Positions 34,130-46,200 of a stretch of 64,000 bases of DNA are shown here, piece by piece. The translations under genes and the position numbers were made by a program. Each line of letters starts with the position of its first letter. The first letter of the stretch is position 1. The notes under the pieces are model-generated. The model did no database searches. It was not told the origin of the DNA and worked only from the letters and a program-made list of their open reading frames with translations. Source of the DNA: Acheta domesticus (lineage: Eukaryota > Arthropoda > Insecta > Orthoptera > Gryllidae); assembly GCA_031308135.1 (NCBI GenBank), contig JAHLJT010004567.1, positions 132,035,060 through 132,099,059 of the forward strand, read 5' to 3'.

Positions 34130-34610
34130 ACGCACCCACAGACTCCAAGATACGTAAACGCAATTGTCCAGTAATTAACATTACCTGCTTTCGGCATCAA
34201 TGTAGATGCTTTACTAGATACAGGCTCTGAAGTATCTGCCATCTCTGAATCTTTCTATGATCAATATTACAATCAAACTATGTCATTCCGACTTTCCCTA
34301 TCACTAAGTCTTATGTTATAGGAGCACAAATGCGTAAATCAGCGCCCATTACTAAACAGATTTTGCTATCTTTCTCCCTCTTTAACCAGCCTATTGATGT
34401 TACCTGTTTGGTTGTTAAAAATCTTAGTAGGAGAGTTATTTTAGGCATGGACTTCTTCCGTGATTACGGAATTACCATTGATTTAGCCCAAAATGTAATT
34501 AAACCATATAATGGTGTCGAAGGAAACATCGTGCAGGAAACTACCGACTTTGTTTTACAGACCACTTTATCAGAATCTAACGATGGTGCAAATACAAACC
34601 GGGATTAATG
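34130..34610 (+). pseudogene. pol: Gypsy-type aspartic protease, frameshifted
   Basis: The catalytic DTGS is encoded at 34217-34228, within LLDTGSEVSAIS. The C-terminal retropepsin signature VILGMDFFRDYG is at about 34437-34472, in the fragment open from 34330 to 34608. The spacing of about 75 codons is normal for retropepsins. The two halves are in different frames. Its role would be to mature Gag and Pol. Confidence 0.85.
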
Positions 34611-34623
34611 ACAAAGTTCAATC

Positions 34624-35317
34624 TTGCAATTTGTTGTCTTCCCTCAAAAACTATCTTACAAAATTATATTTGATTTCCAGGATTTTTTCAAAATTCTGAC
34701 AAAGGACCATAAGATTCCCTTTTCGAATCAAGGTCACCGACGATACACCTTGCGATGTAAGCCCGTATCCTATTTCATCAAGCTTACAAAAGAAAGTAGA
34801 CGAAAGTCAATTAAACCAAAGACTGAGGATGGTATTATTCACAAAGGCTTCCCACTTCTATGTAAACCCTATGTCACGTACAGCAAAAAGACTGGGACGT
34901 ACGGCTCTGCCTTGATGCACGACGCATTAACTCTGTCACAATTCCTGAAAAAATGACGCACCTCCTAAGGTTGATGAAGCCGCTAAGACGCTTTACTGGT
35001 TGCAATTGGTTCAGTGTCATCGATTTAAATCATCTTATTGCAGCTAGCAATTCACCCAGCAGGACCAAAAATACACTGGCTTCATTCTAATGGTTGCACA
35101 TACGTTTTTCAAACGTACTCCTTTTGGCCTTCGAAATTCAGGTTCCGCCTGTATTAGGATGCCTAGGCCAATGCTTTTAGCACCAAAATCCGACTCGTGA
35201 CTAATTACGTTAGACGACGTTTTGTCATTAGACTCCAAGTCCTGTGATGACATACTTCACTTAAAAAAAGTTCTTTCAGCTCCTACGCAGCACGGACATG
35301 TGTTTGAATATAGAAAA
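34624..35317 (+). pseudogene. pol: Gypsy-type reverse transcriptase, N-terminal part, cut by gap
   Basis: RT landmarks occur in order but in changing frames: a segment near 34850-34905 ending in KKTGTYG; RLCLDARRIN near 34898-34927 in the neighbouring frame; a WFSVIDL block near 35010; TPFGLRNSG near 35117; and a DDV segment near 35213 that corresponds to the catalytic YVDD but lacks its tyrosine-valine as read here. The last frame enters the gap at 35318. The enzyme as assembled cannot be functional. Confidence 0.82.
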
Positions 35318-36317
35318 NNNNNNNNNNNNNNNNNNNNNNNNNNNNNNNNNNNNNNNNNNNNNNNNNNNNNNNNNNNNNNNNNNNNNNNNNNNNNNNNNNN
35401 NNNNNNNNNNNNNNNNNNNNNNNNNNNNNNNNNNNNNNNNNNNNNNNNNNNNNNNNNNNNNNNNNNNNNNNNNNNNNNNNNNNNNNNNNNNNNNNNNNNN
35501 NNNNNNNNNNNNNNNNNNNNNNNNNNNNNNNNNNNNNNNNNNNNNNNNNNNNNNNNNNNNNNNNNNNNNNNNNNNNNNNNNNNNNNNNNNNNNNNNNNNN
35601 NNNNNNNNNNNNNNNNNNNNNNNNNNNNNNNNNNNNNNNNNNNNNNNNNNNNNNNNNNNNNNNNNNNNNNNNNNNNNNNNNNNNNNNNNNNNNNNNNNNN
35701 NNNNNNNNNNNNNNNNNNNNNNNNNNNNNNNNNNNNNNNNNNNNNNNNNNNNNNNNNNNNNNNNNNNNNNNNNNNNNNNNNNNNNNNNNNNNNNNNNNNN
35801 NNNNNNNNNNNNNNNNNNNNNNNNNNNNNNNNNNNNNNNNNNNNNNNNNNNNNNNNNNNNNNNNNNNNNNNNNNNNNNNNNNNNNNNNNNNNNNNNNNNN
35901 NNNNNNNNNNNNNNNNNNNNNNNNNNNNNNNNNNNNNNNNNNNNNNNNNNNNNNNNNNNNNNNNNNNNNNNNNNNNNNNNNNNNNNNNNNNNNNNNNNNN
36001 NNNNNNNNNNNNNNNNNNNNNNNNNNNNNNNNNNNNNNNNNNNNNNNNNNNNNNNNNNNNNNNNNNNNNNNNNNNNNNNNNNNNNNNNNNNNNNNNNNNN
36101 NNNNNNNNNNNNNNNNNNNNNNNNNNNNNNNNNNNNNNNNNNNNNNNNNNNNNNNNNNNNNNNNNNNNNNNNNNNNNNNNNNNNNNNNNNNNNNNNNNNN
36201 NNNNNNNNNNNNNNNNNNNNNNNNNNNNNNNNNNNNNNNNNNNNNNNNNNNNNNNNNNNNNNNNNNNNNNNNNNNNNNNNNNNNNNNNNNNNNNNNNNNN
36301 NNNNNNNNNNNNNNNNN
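35318..36317. other. assembly gap, exactly 1000 N
   Basis: A run of 1000 N separates contig A from contig B. The round length, equal to that of the second gap, indicates a placeholder. Long frames that cross it are meaningless. Confidence 0.99.
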
Positions 36318-38839
36318 AGCGGGAAGTGCAAAAGATAGAGAGGCTTCTCGTATTGAAAGACTTTCACGTTCAATATCTACATTACAATACCTATTTTGTA
36401 ATGTTAAGTATTTCAGGTTTTGATAGAAAAATAAAATTTTAATAATTATGTTGCATGCGTTGTGTTGCGATCAATTAAAACATTGCTATTAACAAAGAAA
36501 ATTTTGAACTTCATGGAAATTATTTCCTGAAATGAAAATGATGCCGTCCGCACACAATTAAAAAAATATAGTGAAATTCCCTAAATTATGTATTTTTAAA
36601 AAAAATGTCTATACGTTTGTTAACTATGAAAAATTATTCTCTGCGTGATGAAATACGGAAAGCAAAACATGGTTGCAGATTTCAACAGCGAAACGTGCCC
36701 ATCATTACGTCCAGGTCCATCGAGGCAACGTAGTTCGAAATATGACTATTAGAAAGCACAGGGCAGCGGGTGTAAACAACAGGACGCTCCCGTCAACGTC
36801 TGTACCTCCGGCAACCGGTTCCCTGCTCCCTCCGACTCCCCCTCTCCGCCCCGCCCCGGCTCCTCTCCGAAGCAATAAGCCCGCGCCGGAGGTGATTGGG
36901 GCCTGATCAAACAGAGACCTGCTCTCCCGACGGCGGCAGTCAACACGGGCGTCTTCATTTGCTGACCCCCCTCTCCCCCGATTTCCACCCTCTCCTCTGC
37001 CTCCCCCCCGCATCATAGTGCTCTCCGGCGCGGATTCGCCTCAGGGCTCCATTTGCGTGACAAAGAAGCTCACCGCCTCCTCCGCGCCCTACCTGGTCGC
37101 TGCCTCCCGCGCAAACCAGTGCATCAAGTAGATTTTTCGTTTAGAGTTTTTTTGTTACGTCATATTCTGACATTGGAGGGGGAGAAAGTAAAATTGGAAG
37201 AAATAAAATAATTCACTCTTTCATTTATTTGTAATGTTAATGTAAACTATCAAAATAATTGTCACGAGTTTTCAAAAAGAAAATAGTTCGTCAAATGAAC
37301 TTTACAGAGCATAAAACTCATCCTAAAGACCTGAAACTGTTATTTTGAAACTGGAAAAGTAAATTTTATATGTAAACTAGCAACTTCATGAACACGTTTG
37401 GAAAACAGTCACTCTTTATTGCATGCTGTCTATCGAACATGTGATGAAATTCTGATAATGATGCGGATGCATTCAATGTAAACCCTTAATTACACTGCAG
37501 CAAAATGCGACAATGGGTCACAAATTTTAAAGGGTGGTAGTACTTCCTGACGTATTTCATTATGTGGAATAAATATCGAGAAAACATATTTTACTTTCTC
37601 GCTTCTGCTTACGCAGTAAGGAGAATGTGCAGTAATTGCTAGGAGAACAACAAAATCAAAGAGCTGTGAAATCAGCCTGACGTTTTGCTGTCAACCAATT
37701 TCTCGGTATCAAGTGCTCAAAAATCATGGATTCTGGTGGCACATCGTGTTAGATGAAGTAATTTACTACATATAAGGACAAGATGTATCCACTTGTTCGT
37801 TACCAGCGCCCGGCAAGAAGAGTTTTCTGTGGAAAATTTGCTCTTTTTCCCCGCAGCATTAAATACTTTCTCTATAGTGCGTAAGCAGAAGCAAGAAGGT
37901 AATAGTAATAATAATATAATAATAATAAAACATCTGTCAATCTTACATAAACAATACAATAACGTGAACACTTCTGTATGCTGTTTCCTGTGTCCTTTTG
38001 GTAAACAAATTATAAGGTACAAACCATTTAGTAATTTATCAAAAGTAGACGTACTTAGTTTCCTACTTAGTTTCAGTCCTATTTACTTGCGTCGTCCTCA
38101 GTGTGAACAAACATAACTTTCTGGTCAGAATATATTCTTTAGTCCAAAATTGCAATTTCTATTGAGTTTTAACAACCAACAGCAAAACAAAAGTGTCTTG
38201 TATGATTTTGAGTGTCTAGGGTGTGATTTATTTTTGCCAGAGAGTGTTTTGCGGTATTTTGCTTACTCATATTCATTGCACTCGGTTAATACAAACATCT
38301 TTCATCCTTTCAAAGTTCTTCGAATCTTAAAAAAATATATCCTTACTTCAAATTCTTCAACGTTTTGTTTGTGTGTTGGAAACAAAGCTCGATACGAGCA
38401 TTAAAAATTCATAATACTATACATTATATTAATGCTCTGTTAATTTGAATGAAATTATATTCTATCAAATGTGAGTTCACTGATATTGGATGAATTTAAT
38501 CACAAGTTTGGATGGTTCTAGCAACCTTAGTAGTAAATGTAACATAATTTTGTTTGAAAGATATAAAAAAGTTATATTATTCGGCGAACTTCTGTGAAAA
38601 TGCAATCAGGGAGATACGCAATTACACGAGAATGTTGCCAGCGCTTGAACTCATAGAAGACAAAAACCCACGACAATATCATATTAGAGAAGCAGGAAAT
38701 AAACCACTTCAAAATGAATCGATGGTCGGTTTACTGTCCCGCTTCATTAGAAGTTCGCGCAACATCGATTACGTTGTTCAGTGCCAAAACGTTTGCGACA
38801 AACTATAAAGAAATATTCGAACATCTTCCCATGGATCTC
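36318..38839. other. intergenic start of contig B, with a GC-rich patch
   Basis: Mostly AT-rich. About 36760-37130 is GC- and CpG-rich, open on both strands with Pro/Arg/Gly-rich translations and no known motif. A short run of AATAAT lies at about 37900-37930. There is no continuation of the Gypsy element on this side of the gap: no Pol motif or LTR sequence is visible. That is consistent with the two contigs not being true neighbours. Confidence 0.5.
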
Positions 38840-39080
38840 CTTTCCTCCTCTCTTCTCTCGTTCTCCCTCTTTCTCGCTATATTTCTCGCTCTCGTTCTCG
38901 CTCTTTTTCTCTCTCGTTCTCTTTTTCTCTCTTGTTCCCTCTCTCTCATTCTCTCTTTGTTCTCGCTCTTTTTCTCTCTCTCGTTCTCTTTTTCTCTCTT
39001 GTTCCCTCTCTCTCACTCTCTCTTTCGTTCTCTCTTTCTCTGTCTCTCTCTCGTTCTCTTTCTCACTTTCTCTTTCTGGG
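38840..39080. repeat. pyrimidine tract of CTCTTTCT/CTCGTTCT type
   Basis: About 240 bp are almost purely T and C with recurring TCTCGTTCTC and TCTTTTTCTCTC phrases. The open frames over it are Ser/Leu/Phe-rich on the plus strand and Arg/Glu-rich on the minus strand, from composition alone. Confidence 0.9.
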
Positions 39081-39289
39081 ACCCTTTTCTAATTGCTAAA
39101 CCTGTTATAATTTTCACCTGGAGTTGTTTGTACGAAAACTAACAATCAGACCAATAGGCCTCTTCACGTTCTCATGCATCGAATTCACACATAAACGATG
39201 GTGACAGAGCTTGTTATACTGTACCGAAAACTCACTACTTTAAAACTGCGGCTTACGAAGCTCCGATAGACTCAGGTGTCTCAGGACAT

Positions 39290-39986
39290 CAACCGATTCC
39301 ACTGCAATGCCTCTGACCTGGAGGTCCTACAATTCGAGCTGTGACTGTGGCAGGATTTCTACGCTACCCAGTTAGCTATTTTGTATTCACTAACTATCTG
39401 GACCAGAATTCTAGCGGCCGGCTGCGGTACTTTTTCCTGGTTTCTGCGATCAATACCAGAAGAATGCCGGAGTAGTACCCTAACAAACGGCCACGGAGCG
39501 CGAGCGATCTTTCCTTTCTCTTTTTTGTTGTATCCTCACTCCGTAATTATACACACACATACAGCATTATTGACATGCACATAACGGGAGGCCAGTAGGA
39601 AGCATGCAACTTGTCTCCACTTGGCCAACCAGGCGAATGCCGGAGCAGTACCCTAACACGGGCCACGGACCGCGCGCGATCTTTTCATCATCTTCCGTGT
39701 CCTATTCTCACCCCTTACACACACACTAACATGCACTACACTTCCACATATGCCGGGAGACCATTTGGGAGATTAGAAATTGTCCCGGCTGGGGCGGTAA
39801 TCCGCTGGTGGGAGATACCTGATTGACAGCAAACCCCGCTAGTCGACGGTAGGTCGGCGCCGGATCTCGCCATCCAGCGGGAAAAAGATCACCGCCACCA
39901 CCCGAGGAAAAATCACGCACTACACTTTCGGAACTAATGACCTGTGTATTTGACGCGCCCGAAATCACGGTTCAATCAAATCAATC
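39290..39986 (+). mobile_element. SINE-like element, copy B (two fused partial copies)
   Basis: The head block ACTGCAATGCCTCTGACC and GAATTCTAGCGGCCGGC lie at about 39311-39330 and 39409-39425. The ATGCCGGAG(T/C)AGTACCCTAACA block occurs twice, at about 39463 and 39637, so the locus is a fusion of one copy's 5' half (to about 39635) with a second copy's 3' part. The end is near CGCGCCCGAAATCACGG at about 39955-39971. Confidence 0.75.
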
Positions 39987-40170
39987 CTCTTGGCCGGTAG
40001 CCGGTTGATGGGAGGAATCTGATTGCGAAAATTCTCACAATCCAACGAGTAGGTCGGTACCGGATATCATCATCCAGCGGGGTAATAACACCGCTGCCAC
40101 CCGTGATTAAAACATGTACTACAACTACGAACCTATGAACATAGCAAACGACGCGCTTGAAAACACGAAA
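39987..40170 (+). mobile_element. SINE-like element, 3'-end fragment
   Basis: A third partial unit repeats the 3' blocks of the element just upstream: a GATGGGAGGAATCTGATTG block, GTAGGTCGGTACCGGAT, CATCCAGCGGG, CACCGCTGCCACCCG, and an ACGCGCTTGAAAACACG end. Confidence 0.65.
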
Positions 40171-40535
40171 TAATAAATCAACAAACAATCCTCGGTGAGC
40201 GAACTTCTAATTTAGCCCAGCCAAATTAGACAAAAACTAGAACGTTTGAAGCCAATAACTCTAAAATGATAAATTGTACAACAAACCTTGTAGGAACTTT
40301 ATGATAGGAATTTTTCTACTTTAATTGTGCGTAGAATGTAAGTTTTGGTCAAATGATAGTTATGGAGATACATACAAAAAACATCGAAAGTGCACCTTCA
40401 AACGGCCTTTCCCCGCGGCTCACCCCCCTACCAACCCCCCACACACCCGTTCGGATTTTTAGTACGTTATGCAATGCGAAAAAACAATCTTGCCTAGTTT
40501 CAGAACTTCGGAATTGTTTTTCCTTTTGATCACCA

Positions 40536-40647
40536 GTTTTTAGTCTAATTTGGCTACAATCAGTTGTTGGTCTAAGCAGGCTACAATCTGATTTTAGTCT
40601 AATTTGGCTACAATCAGTTTTTAGTCTAAGTAGGCTACAATTGCCAA
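40536..40647. repeat. 27-bp minisatellite, four units
   Basis: The unit is close to AGTTTTTAGTCTAATTTGGC plus TACAATC. Two units carry AATTTGG and two carry AAG(C/T)AGG, in alternation, suggesting duplication of a dimer. The period is a multiple of three, so the minus strand stays open across it within a 216-codon frame (40349-40999). Confidence 0.85.
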
Positions 40648-41098
40648 CGACGATGGTCTGTTTATACGCCCACTTCAATGAGAATTCGGAGCAACATCGG
40701 TGGCGGCGGTCGGTGCCAAGGAGCAAGACGCAACCGCGACGGCGCCGTTCATTCGGGCGTGCCATTAAAGAACTCGACCAGCGTCTTCCCCTTCGATGGC
40801 CGCTGTAATTTTCCGATTCGTTCGCGTCGACTCGCAGAGCTCCATCGGCGCCTTGGTTGTTGATTTTCTCTGCGAACGGCGTTCGTCGTAACTCTCCTCC
40901 ACTGATAGTTGGAGCGCGCAACGCAATGAAACTGCGGACGGCAGCGCGTCCATATCTCCACTGCCCTTGTTTTCGTCGTCGTCGGTGGCGCGATGGCAAG
41001 CGATGCCTTCAAGTCTCCGCAGTTAACGGGCGCTCATGTCGCAGTGACGTTTCTGGCCTTTCTATCGATTTCTCGAATCAGAAAACCAAATATTGGGG
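40648..41098. other. CpG-richer sequence, no gene established
   Basis: Both strands are open for 80-200 codons, with Arg/Gly-rich translations lacking known motifs. The minus-strand frame of 216 codons (40349-40999) includes the 27-bp minisatellite. A diverged or species-specific exon cannot be excluded, but nothing here supports one. Confidence 0.35.
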
Positions 41099-41230
41099 AG
41101 TTTGTGCACCCTCGAACGTTAAAACACTATCGATCTTCTGCGCAAGCGCAGTTCGAGTTTTGCATCACTTTAGTGCAGCTCCTCTTACGCAGAAAATCGA
41201 TAGTGCTGTCCTCTATGGTGTGCACAAACT
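41099..41230. mobile_element. 132-bp fold-back element / hairpin
   Basis: AGTTTGTGCAC at 41099 is inverted at 41220-41230. Pairing continues inward for about 48 bp per arm with mismatches, including CACTATCGAT(C/T)TTCTGCG(C/T)AAG. The central loop is about 35 nt. This could be a small MITE or a precursor-like hairpin; I cannot tell which. Confidence 0.6.
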
Positions 41231-43035
41231 TTCTATTCTTTCACAAATGACTGTTTTTGTCATGTTTGACTGTTTAATTCTAATGAAACCATCGAATCAT
41301 GCAAATTAAGATCTCGTCAATCTCTCGTTTCTGTAAATTTAAATTCACTCTTAAGCAAGAATAAAGAAAAAATGTAAGTTTACAAAATGTGTTTTGCGTT
41401 AAAAACAGATACAAAGTAATTCATGTATATATTTAAATTTAGAATAATGTATCATTTTTTATTTCTAAATGTCATTTTGATATTCGAGGTATTCTTTCTT
41501 AAGAGAGAATACACCCCGGCATTATAAACATCCTTACCCGAGAACAGATTTCAGTAGTAACATGCAATGTGCTGGCACTATGATATTAAATGGCAGCTGT
41601 ACAGACTCACTGATGGGATCTGTGGCGTCAAAATGTGAAAAGCGGTCGATCTGTCAGAATTTGACATATTCAATAATGTGATGCCTGGCAGCCTTAACAC
41701 GAGCGTATATGAAATGTATCATCTTCATGGGTGCCCTTGTACGGTATTTCTAATTGTGGATCACATGGAACGACACAGTGGGGCTACAATGATCGATGGA
41801 CTGATGGCAATGGGTAGATGAGACTATCATTTTGTTACGAGGAACCAAGGGGTCAGTTTCTCAGTTTGAGAAGTATACAAATACTATAGAAGTCCCCAGG
41901 ATGTGTATCTCACAGTTACGAGAACACTGCAGCTAACGGATTTGCGTAGTCGAATATCAACACCCACCTAAAAGGAATGTGACATTGATGCCGATGTTTT
42001 AAACATCAATGTATGAAATCCGGTGTTTTTCTAACATCAATGTTTTATGCTCGATGATTTTGGGTTTTCAATGTTTTATTCAAGAATGAAAAATGTCCAC
42101 AACCACAATTTTCTAGAAGTTTAAATGTAAAATAATATGTGGTGGCACGTCTGTCAGTTGTTTTAGAACAAAGCAAACTGCGTTTGTACTACCTACATTC
42201 ATCAAAAAGTCTCTCACCCGAAATGATCCCGACGCCCTGTTATTTCCTACGACCTTTCTCCTATTTTTGTGGGCGTAGGGACTTCTCCTGCATCCCGTAC
42301 CCTTCTTCGATGAATTGAGGACAGACCTTATGAGATGACCCTCGCCGCACAGGACTTGTGGCTCAGTTTTGCCTATTGTCAGGAAGAATGAATGCTTAAA
42401 AACATCGATGATTTTTAATCTGTTTTCTTAACATCGATAACAGTGATCAACTTTGATCATTGACGTTTGGTAGCATAATTGCTTTGTTTCGCATCACTAG
42501 CACCAAAATATCATAATTGTTGGATTAGCTGAGTACATTATATTTATTTACAATATAGAAATCTAAAAGGAGTCATTCGCATATCCAAATTACTTCTTAA
42601 ATTTACTACATAATGATTAAAAAATCGCTTAACTTCTTTCTTGAATTTTCCAGTTTTTTGCTCCTTTTCAAACGGGACAGAACTATCAGATAAAGAAACT
42701 ACTCTTTCAAGCAAATTTACGTCACTAAACTTTAAACTGCGTTTTTGACATTTTTAAATCTACGTTACAAACCGACTGAATTTAGTCTCGAGGGAGCATT
42801 CCCCTTGTCTCTAGTGATCCCAATCGGATAGTCGTAGGTTTGGTAAAAATATCTTGCAAACACCCTCACTTCCTCTCTTTAGTATCCACAGAATGAATCT
42901 CTTACCTTACAGAATATTCCCGTGGCCACTTGTTGATTTCCATACATTTATCCCTACAACAACCCTCCAAGTCTATTTTCTTCACTCTTCTTAGGGTTTC
43001 AATCCATTGACTTTATTATTCATCTGCCTCATACT
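41231..43035. other. intergenic, with possible decayed repeat at 41990-42500
   Basis: A near-palindrome GTATTCTTTCTTAAGAGAGA plus ATAC lies at 41489-41512. Between 41990 and 42500, phrases AACATCAATG, ATCGATGATTTT and AACATCGAT recur in both orientations, including GATGTTT-T-AAACATC near 41992. This suggests an old non-autonomous transposon, but I could not define its ends. No gene was recognised. Confidence 0.4.
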
Positions 43036-43283
43036 CAGGGGCGGATCCAGACGATCATTTTGGGAGAAGCCATCATAATTTTTTGTTAACTAATAAACAT
43101 ATTTACTATGTGGTATATTATTTTTGTAGTGTATATATGATACTGTACAATATTATTGTTTAAATAATTACATAATTTCAACATAAATAAATAGTTAAAT
43201 TAATTTTGCCAAATAAAGGAAGGTAACAAACAAAAACTCGGGGGGGGGCATGGTCCCCATGCCTCCCCCTGGATCCGCCACTG
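43036..43283. mobile_element. hAT-type MITE, 248 bp
   Basis: The left end CAGGGGCGGATCCAG and right end CTGGATCCGCCACTG are inverted with one mismatch, a terminus known from hAT-type elements in many animals. The flanks CTCATACT (43028-43035) and CTTATATT (43284-43291) agree at six of eight positions, both differences being C/T, as expected for an aged 8-bp hAT target duplication. The interior is AT-rich with no coding capacity. Confidence 0.85.
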
Positions 43284-46200
43284 CTTATATTACATGTAAT
43301 TCCTTCCTGCTCTTTCCACAGTCTTTTCAGTCATTCCAAACATCTACACCAAATACATTATTGTTAGAGATGTAGCCGTAATAACGACGATGGAGACGAT
43401 GGAGCTTAGACCTTATGTCCTTCATCGATTTCAGGGCTTTACTATGTGCAGCTAATGAGACTGCAGTTTAGAAAGCTTCCAAGTGTTCCTGATTTATTAT
43501 TGAAATGTTTTGTCGGTCGATTGGAAGTCCGTGTAATTGAGGTTGCTTTGATAATGCATGAATATTCTTATGTATTCCGTTTTGCTTGCATGTAGGCCAT
43601 GAAAGAATGTAGTCTACGAAAAAACTCATTTCTCAAAAATGTATCTGAACATTGAATTATTGTTATGCAAAATGAGAATAAGATATATTTAGGAACCTCA
43701 TTTCAGTTTAAAAATTAGAATTGAGAAACATAAATAAACTTGACCATAATTACCAACGATCCACTCAATTTTCCTCTACTACGAAGATTCATTGTACAAC
43801 TTATCATAAATCGTAAGAATGAAAAGATCATTTTGTTATCTTAGTTTTAGCATGATAAAGACTATTGAAGCGATAGAGCGTCATATGCATATTCAAACAA
43901 TGTGATGATATTTAATAGAGATACTATACAATTTAATACAAATAGTTCTGTGTACTATGATTATAAATTCTGTAAAATGATTTAACTTAAATAAATATGT
44001 GATAACTCACATTGTAAGAATATCTCACGTTTTTTGATAATATAACTCACAATGTATCTTGGCATGTATTTTCAGAGAATTCTACTACGTTAGCCGTTTT
44101 TATCCAACCTCCGGTGAGCCTTAAATAGACAAGAATAAGGGAAAAAAATAGAATCAAAATGTGGGTACAAACTTGACCACTATTATACGTAATTGCTGTG
44201 AAGATTCACAAATTAGAATGCTCTGCAAACGACCTCTTCAAATCCCTCTTCTTCGAACGTTGCCGCCAGTGATGTGAGATGGGCCTAAACTTTTCTTTGA
44301 AGCTACTCATTTGTCTGTAAGTTCTGTCTTCCTACATAATTCTTTACTTCGAGAAATATTAAAATTATTTGACACTGAATTACTCACTAGAAATCAGCCA
44401 AGCGGGGGTTTCTCTACAACAACAAAAAATCATGGTAAAACAAATCAAACTTTCTCAAATAGTTCACGTAATTTTGTTGTTTGTATAATAAACACTTCTT
44501 ATCAAGAGAGACAGTATAAAAAATCCAACATTATCAAAAAATAAGGAAAGCAACTTTTTTGTCGAAATTCATGATAGTAGTAGGAGGAGAGTTTTCATGA
44601 GCTCAAAAGAGCTGTTTGTTCCCCCTTTCTATGTGTTCCCTTCCTTCCTCTTCCCCTCTTTCGTGGCCACATATGCGCGTGCGCACGGTCGCGGCAAAGA
44701 AGCCCCGATGAGGTGACTCGTGGGATTCAACGCCCTCTACGGAGCTGATAATAAACACGATTTATACCACCTATAACCGTTAATAAATGACGGCTCCCAC
44801 TGCTTTTACGATCTGGGCGTTCGTTACTCTTTTTCATCGAAGAGAGTGCCGAACGAAGTTTCCAGAACAGGCGTTTTGATCCCTTCCTGCTCGGCGTTTG
44901 TTGCGTGTTAGGGCTGCTTAGAGGTGTTGGCCTTCGGTAATTCTCATTCAAAGGGTTTGGATATTTTTTCCTTTACCTATGATGCAGTTTATTAAGGAAG
45001 GTTTTGTGAAGGATCTACGACCATGATTAAATACTGTGCTACTAAGAGCAAAGTGTTGTCATGTTACACAAGTGACTTATTTGAATGCAATATCCAGGCT
45101 TTTATCTCTAAATTCTGACAATGTAGGTTTTTACTACCATAATAATGGTACCAGTTCATTACCAAAAATCTACAGCATTTTTCTCAAAACGATAGAAAAA
45201 ATTTATTCCAAATATGCTGCAGTGAATATTTTGTATTTAGTGTTGTACTAATTTCAAATGCGCGCAGAAATTAAAAGAAAACTATGCAACTTTTGGTATT
45301 ATGAGATACTCAGGAACTCGGAGAAAAAATCCAGAAACAATGAAGGAAGTACAAAAACAATGAAACGCTTCTATTTTTACTGAAACGCAAATATTTCATT
45401 GTGATACTCCGTTTAATCTTAAACTGCGTAACGGAATATGTCTGCGCAACTGAATTGTCACACTCAGTACGTCACTTATTATGACGCAGCTTAAGTAATG
45501 CGGCATCGAGGCTCCACAAAAGGAGCCACCAGCCATTAAATATTTGTTAATCAACTGTTGCATTATTTGCTAATCAACTGTTGCAACAGCAACTTTTTCA
45601 AATTTTCATGATATGTAATCAACTTTTGTACTGATAAATAAAATATTCTGTGTTATTACAGTATTCATAACGATCTTTTTGAGAAAATATTAATTAGGAA
45701 GGAATTAAAATATCTATCGCCGCCTTCACCTGTCAACTACTACAGAACATGTTTCATTTTATGATTAATTTTAATCGTTATCATGTCACTAAACTCGACA
45801 ATTAATGTCTTGATATTGTTTTATCCGCATTTATCAGCTTTTATTCTCTTAAATTAATTTAAAATTATATCTTACATCACGAGTCTTTCGTCTTAGTGCC
45901 TTCGATTGTCTTTTCTCAAATAGTGTTCTATTTTATTCTATTGTCAAAACCTAATATTTATGCCAATATTTATATACTTTAAATCCTTCTCTTTCTTTCT
46001 GTACATCCGGTCTGTTCAACATATTTCCTCAGATCCGGCTCTAGTTAAATAAACATTTATTTCTTAACTTGATTTTTCACTGCAATGTCACCTATATTAT
46101 TACTATTATTATTATTATTTACGAAGTTTTAATTGTTGTTTTTAACAATTCCATATGGATAGGCATAATGCCTGAAAAATCAGTTCAGTGAAAAAAAGAT

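Larger units (their letters stand above)
29853..35317 (+). mobile_element. Gypsy-type LTR retrotransposon, truncated by assembly gap
   Basis: The element has a 1.46-kb 5' LTR, a leader carrying PBS-like tandem repeats, Gag, an aspartic protease and a reverse transcriptase, and then runs into the N gap. RNase H, integrase and the 3' LTR are not visible. Protease followed directly by RT fits the Gypsy (Metaviridae) order and excludes copia. Coding regions are split by many frameshifts. The left flank is identical to the outer edge of the inverted repeat, and the other arm continues without this element. Confidence 0.88.

Noticed and set aside
35222..36442. Frames of 346-406 codons across 35318-36317
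   Set aside because: They are open only because 1000 N contain no stop codons. The same applies to the frames over 55393-56392.
38714..39142. 142-codon frame with long Ser/Leu/Phe runs and an Arg/Glu-rich counterpart on the other strand
   Set aside because: It lies over a CTCTTTCT-type pyrimidine tract, so both translations are low complexity.
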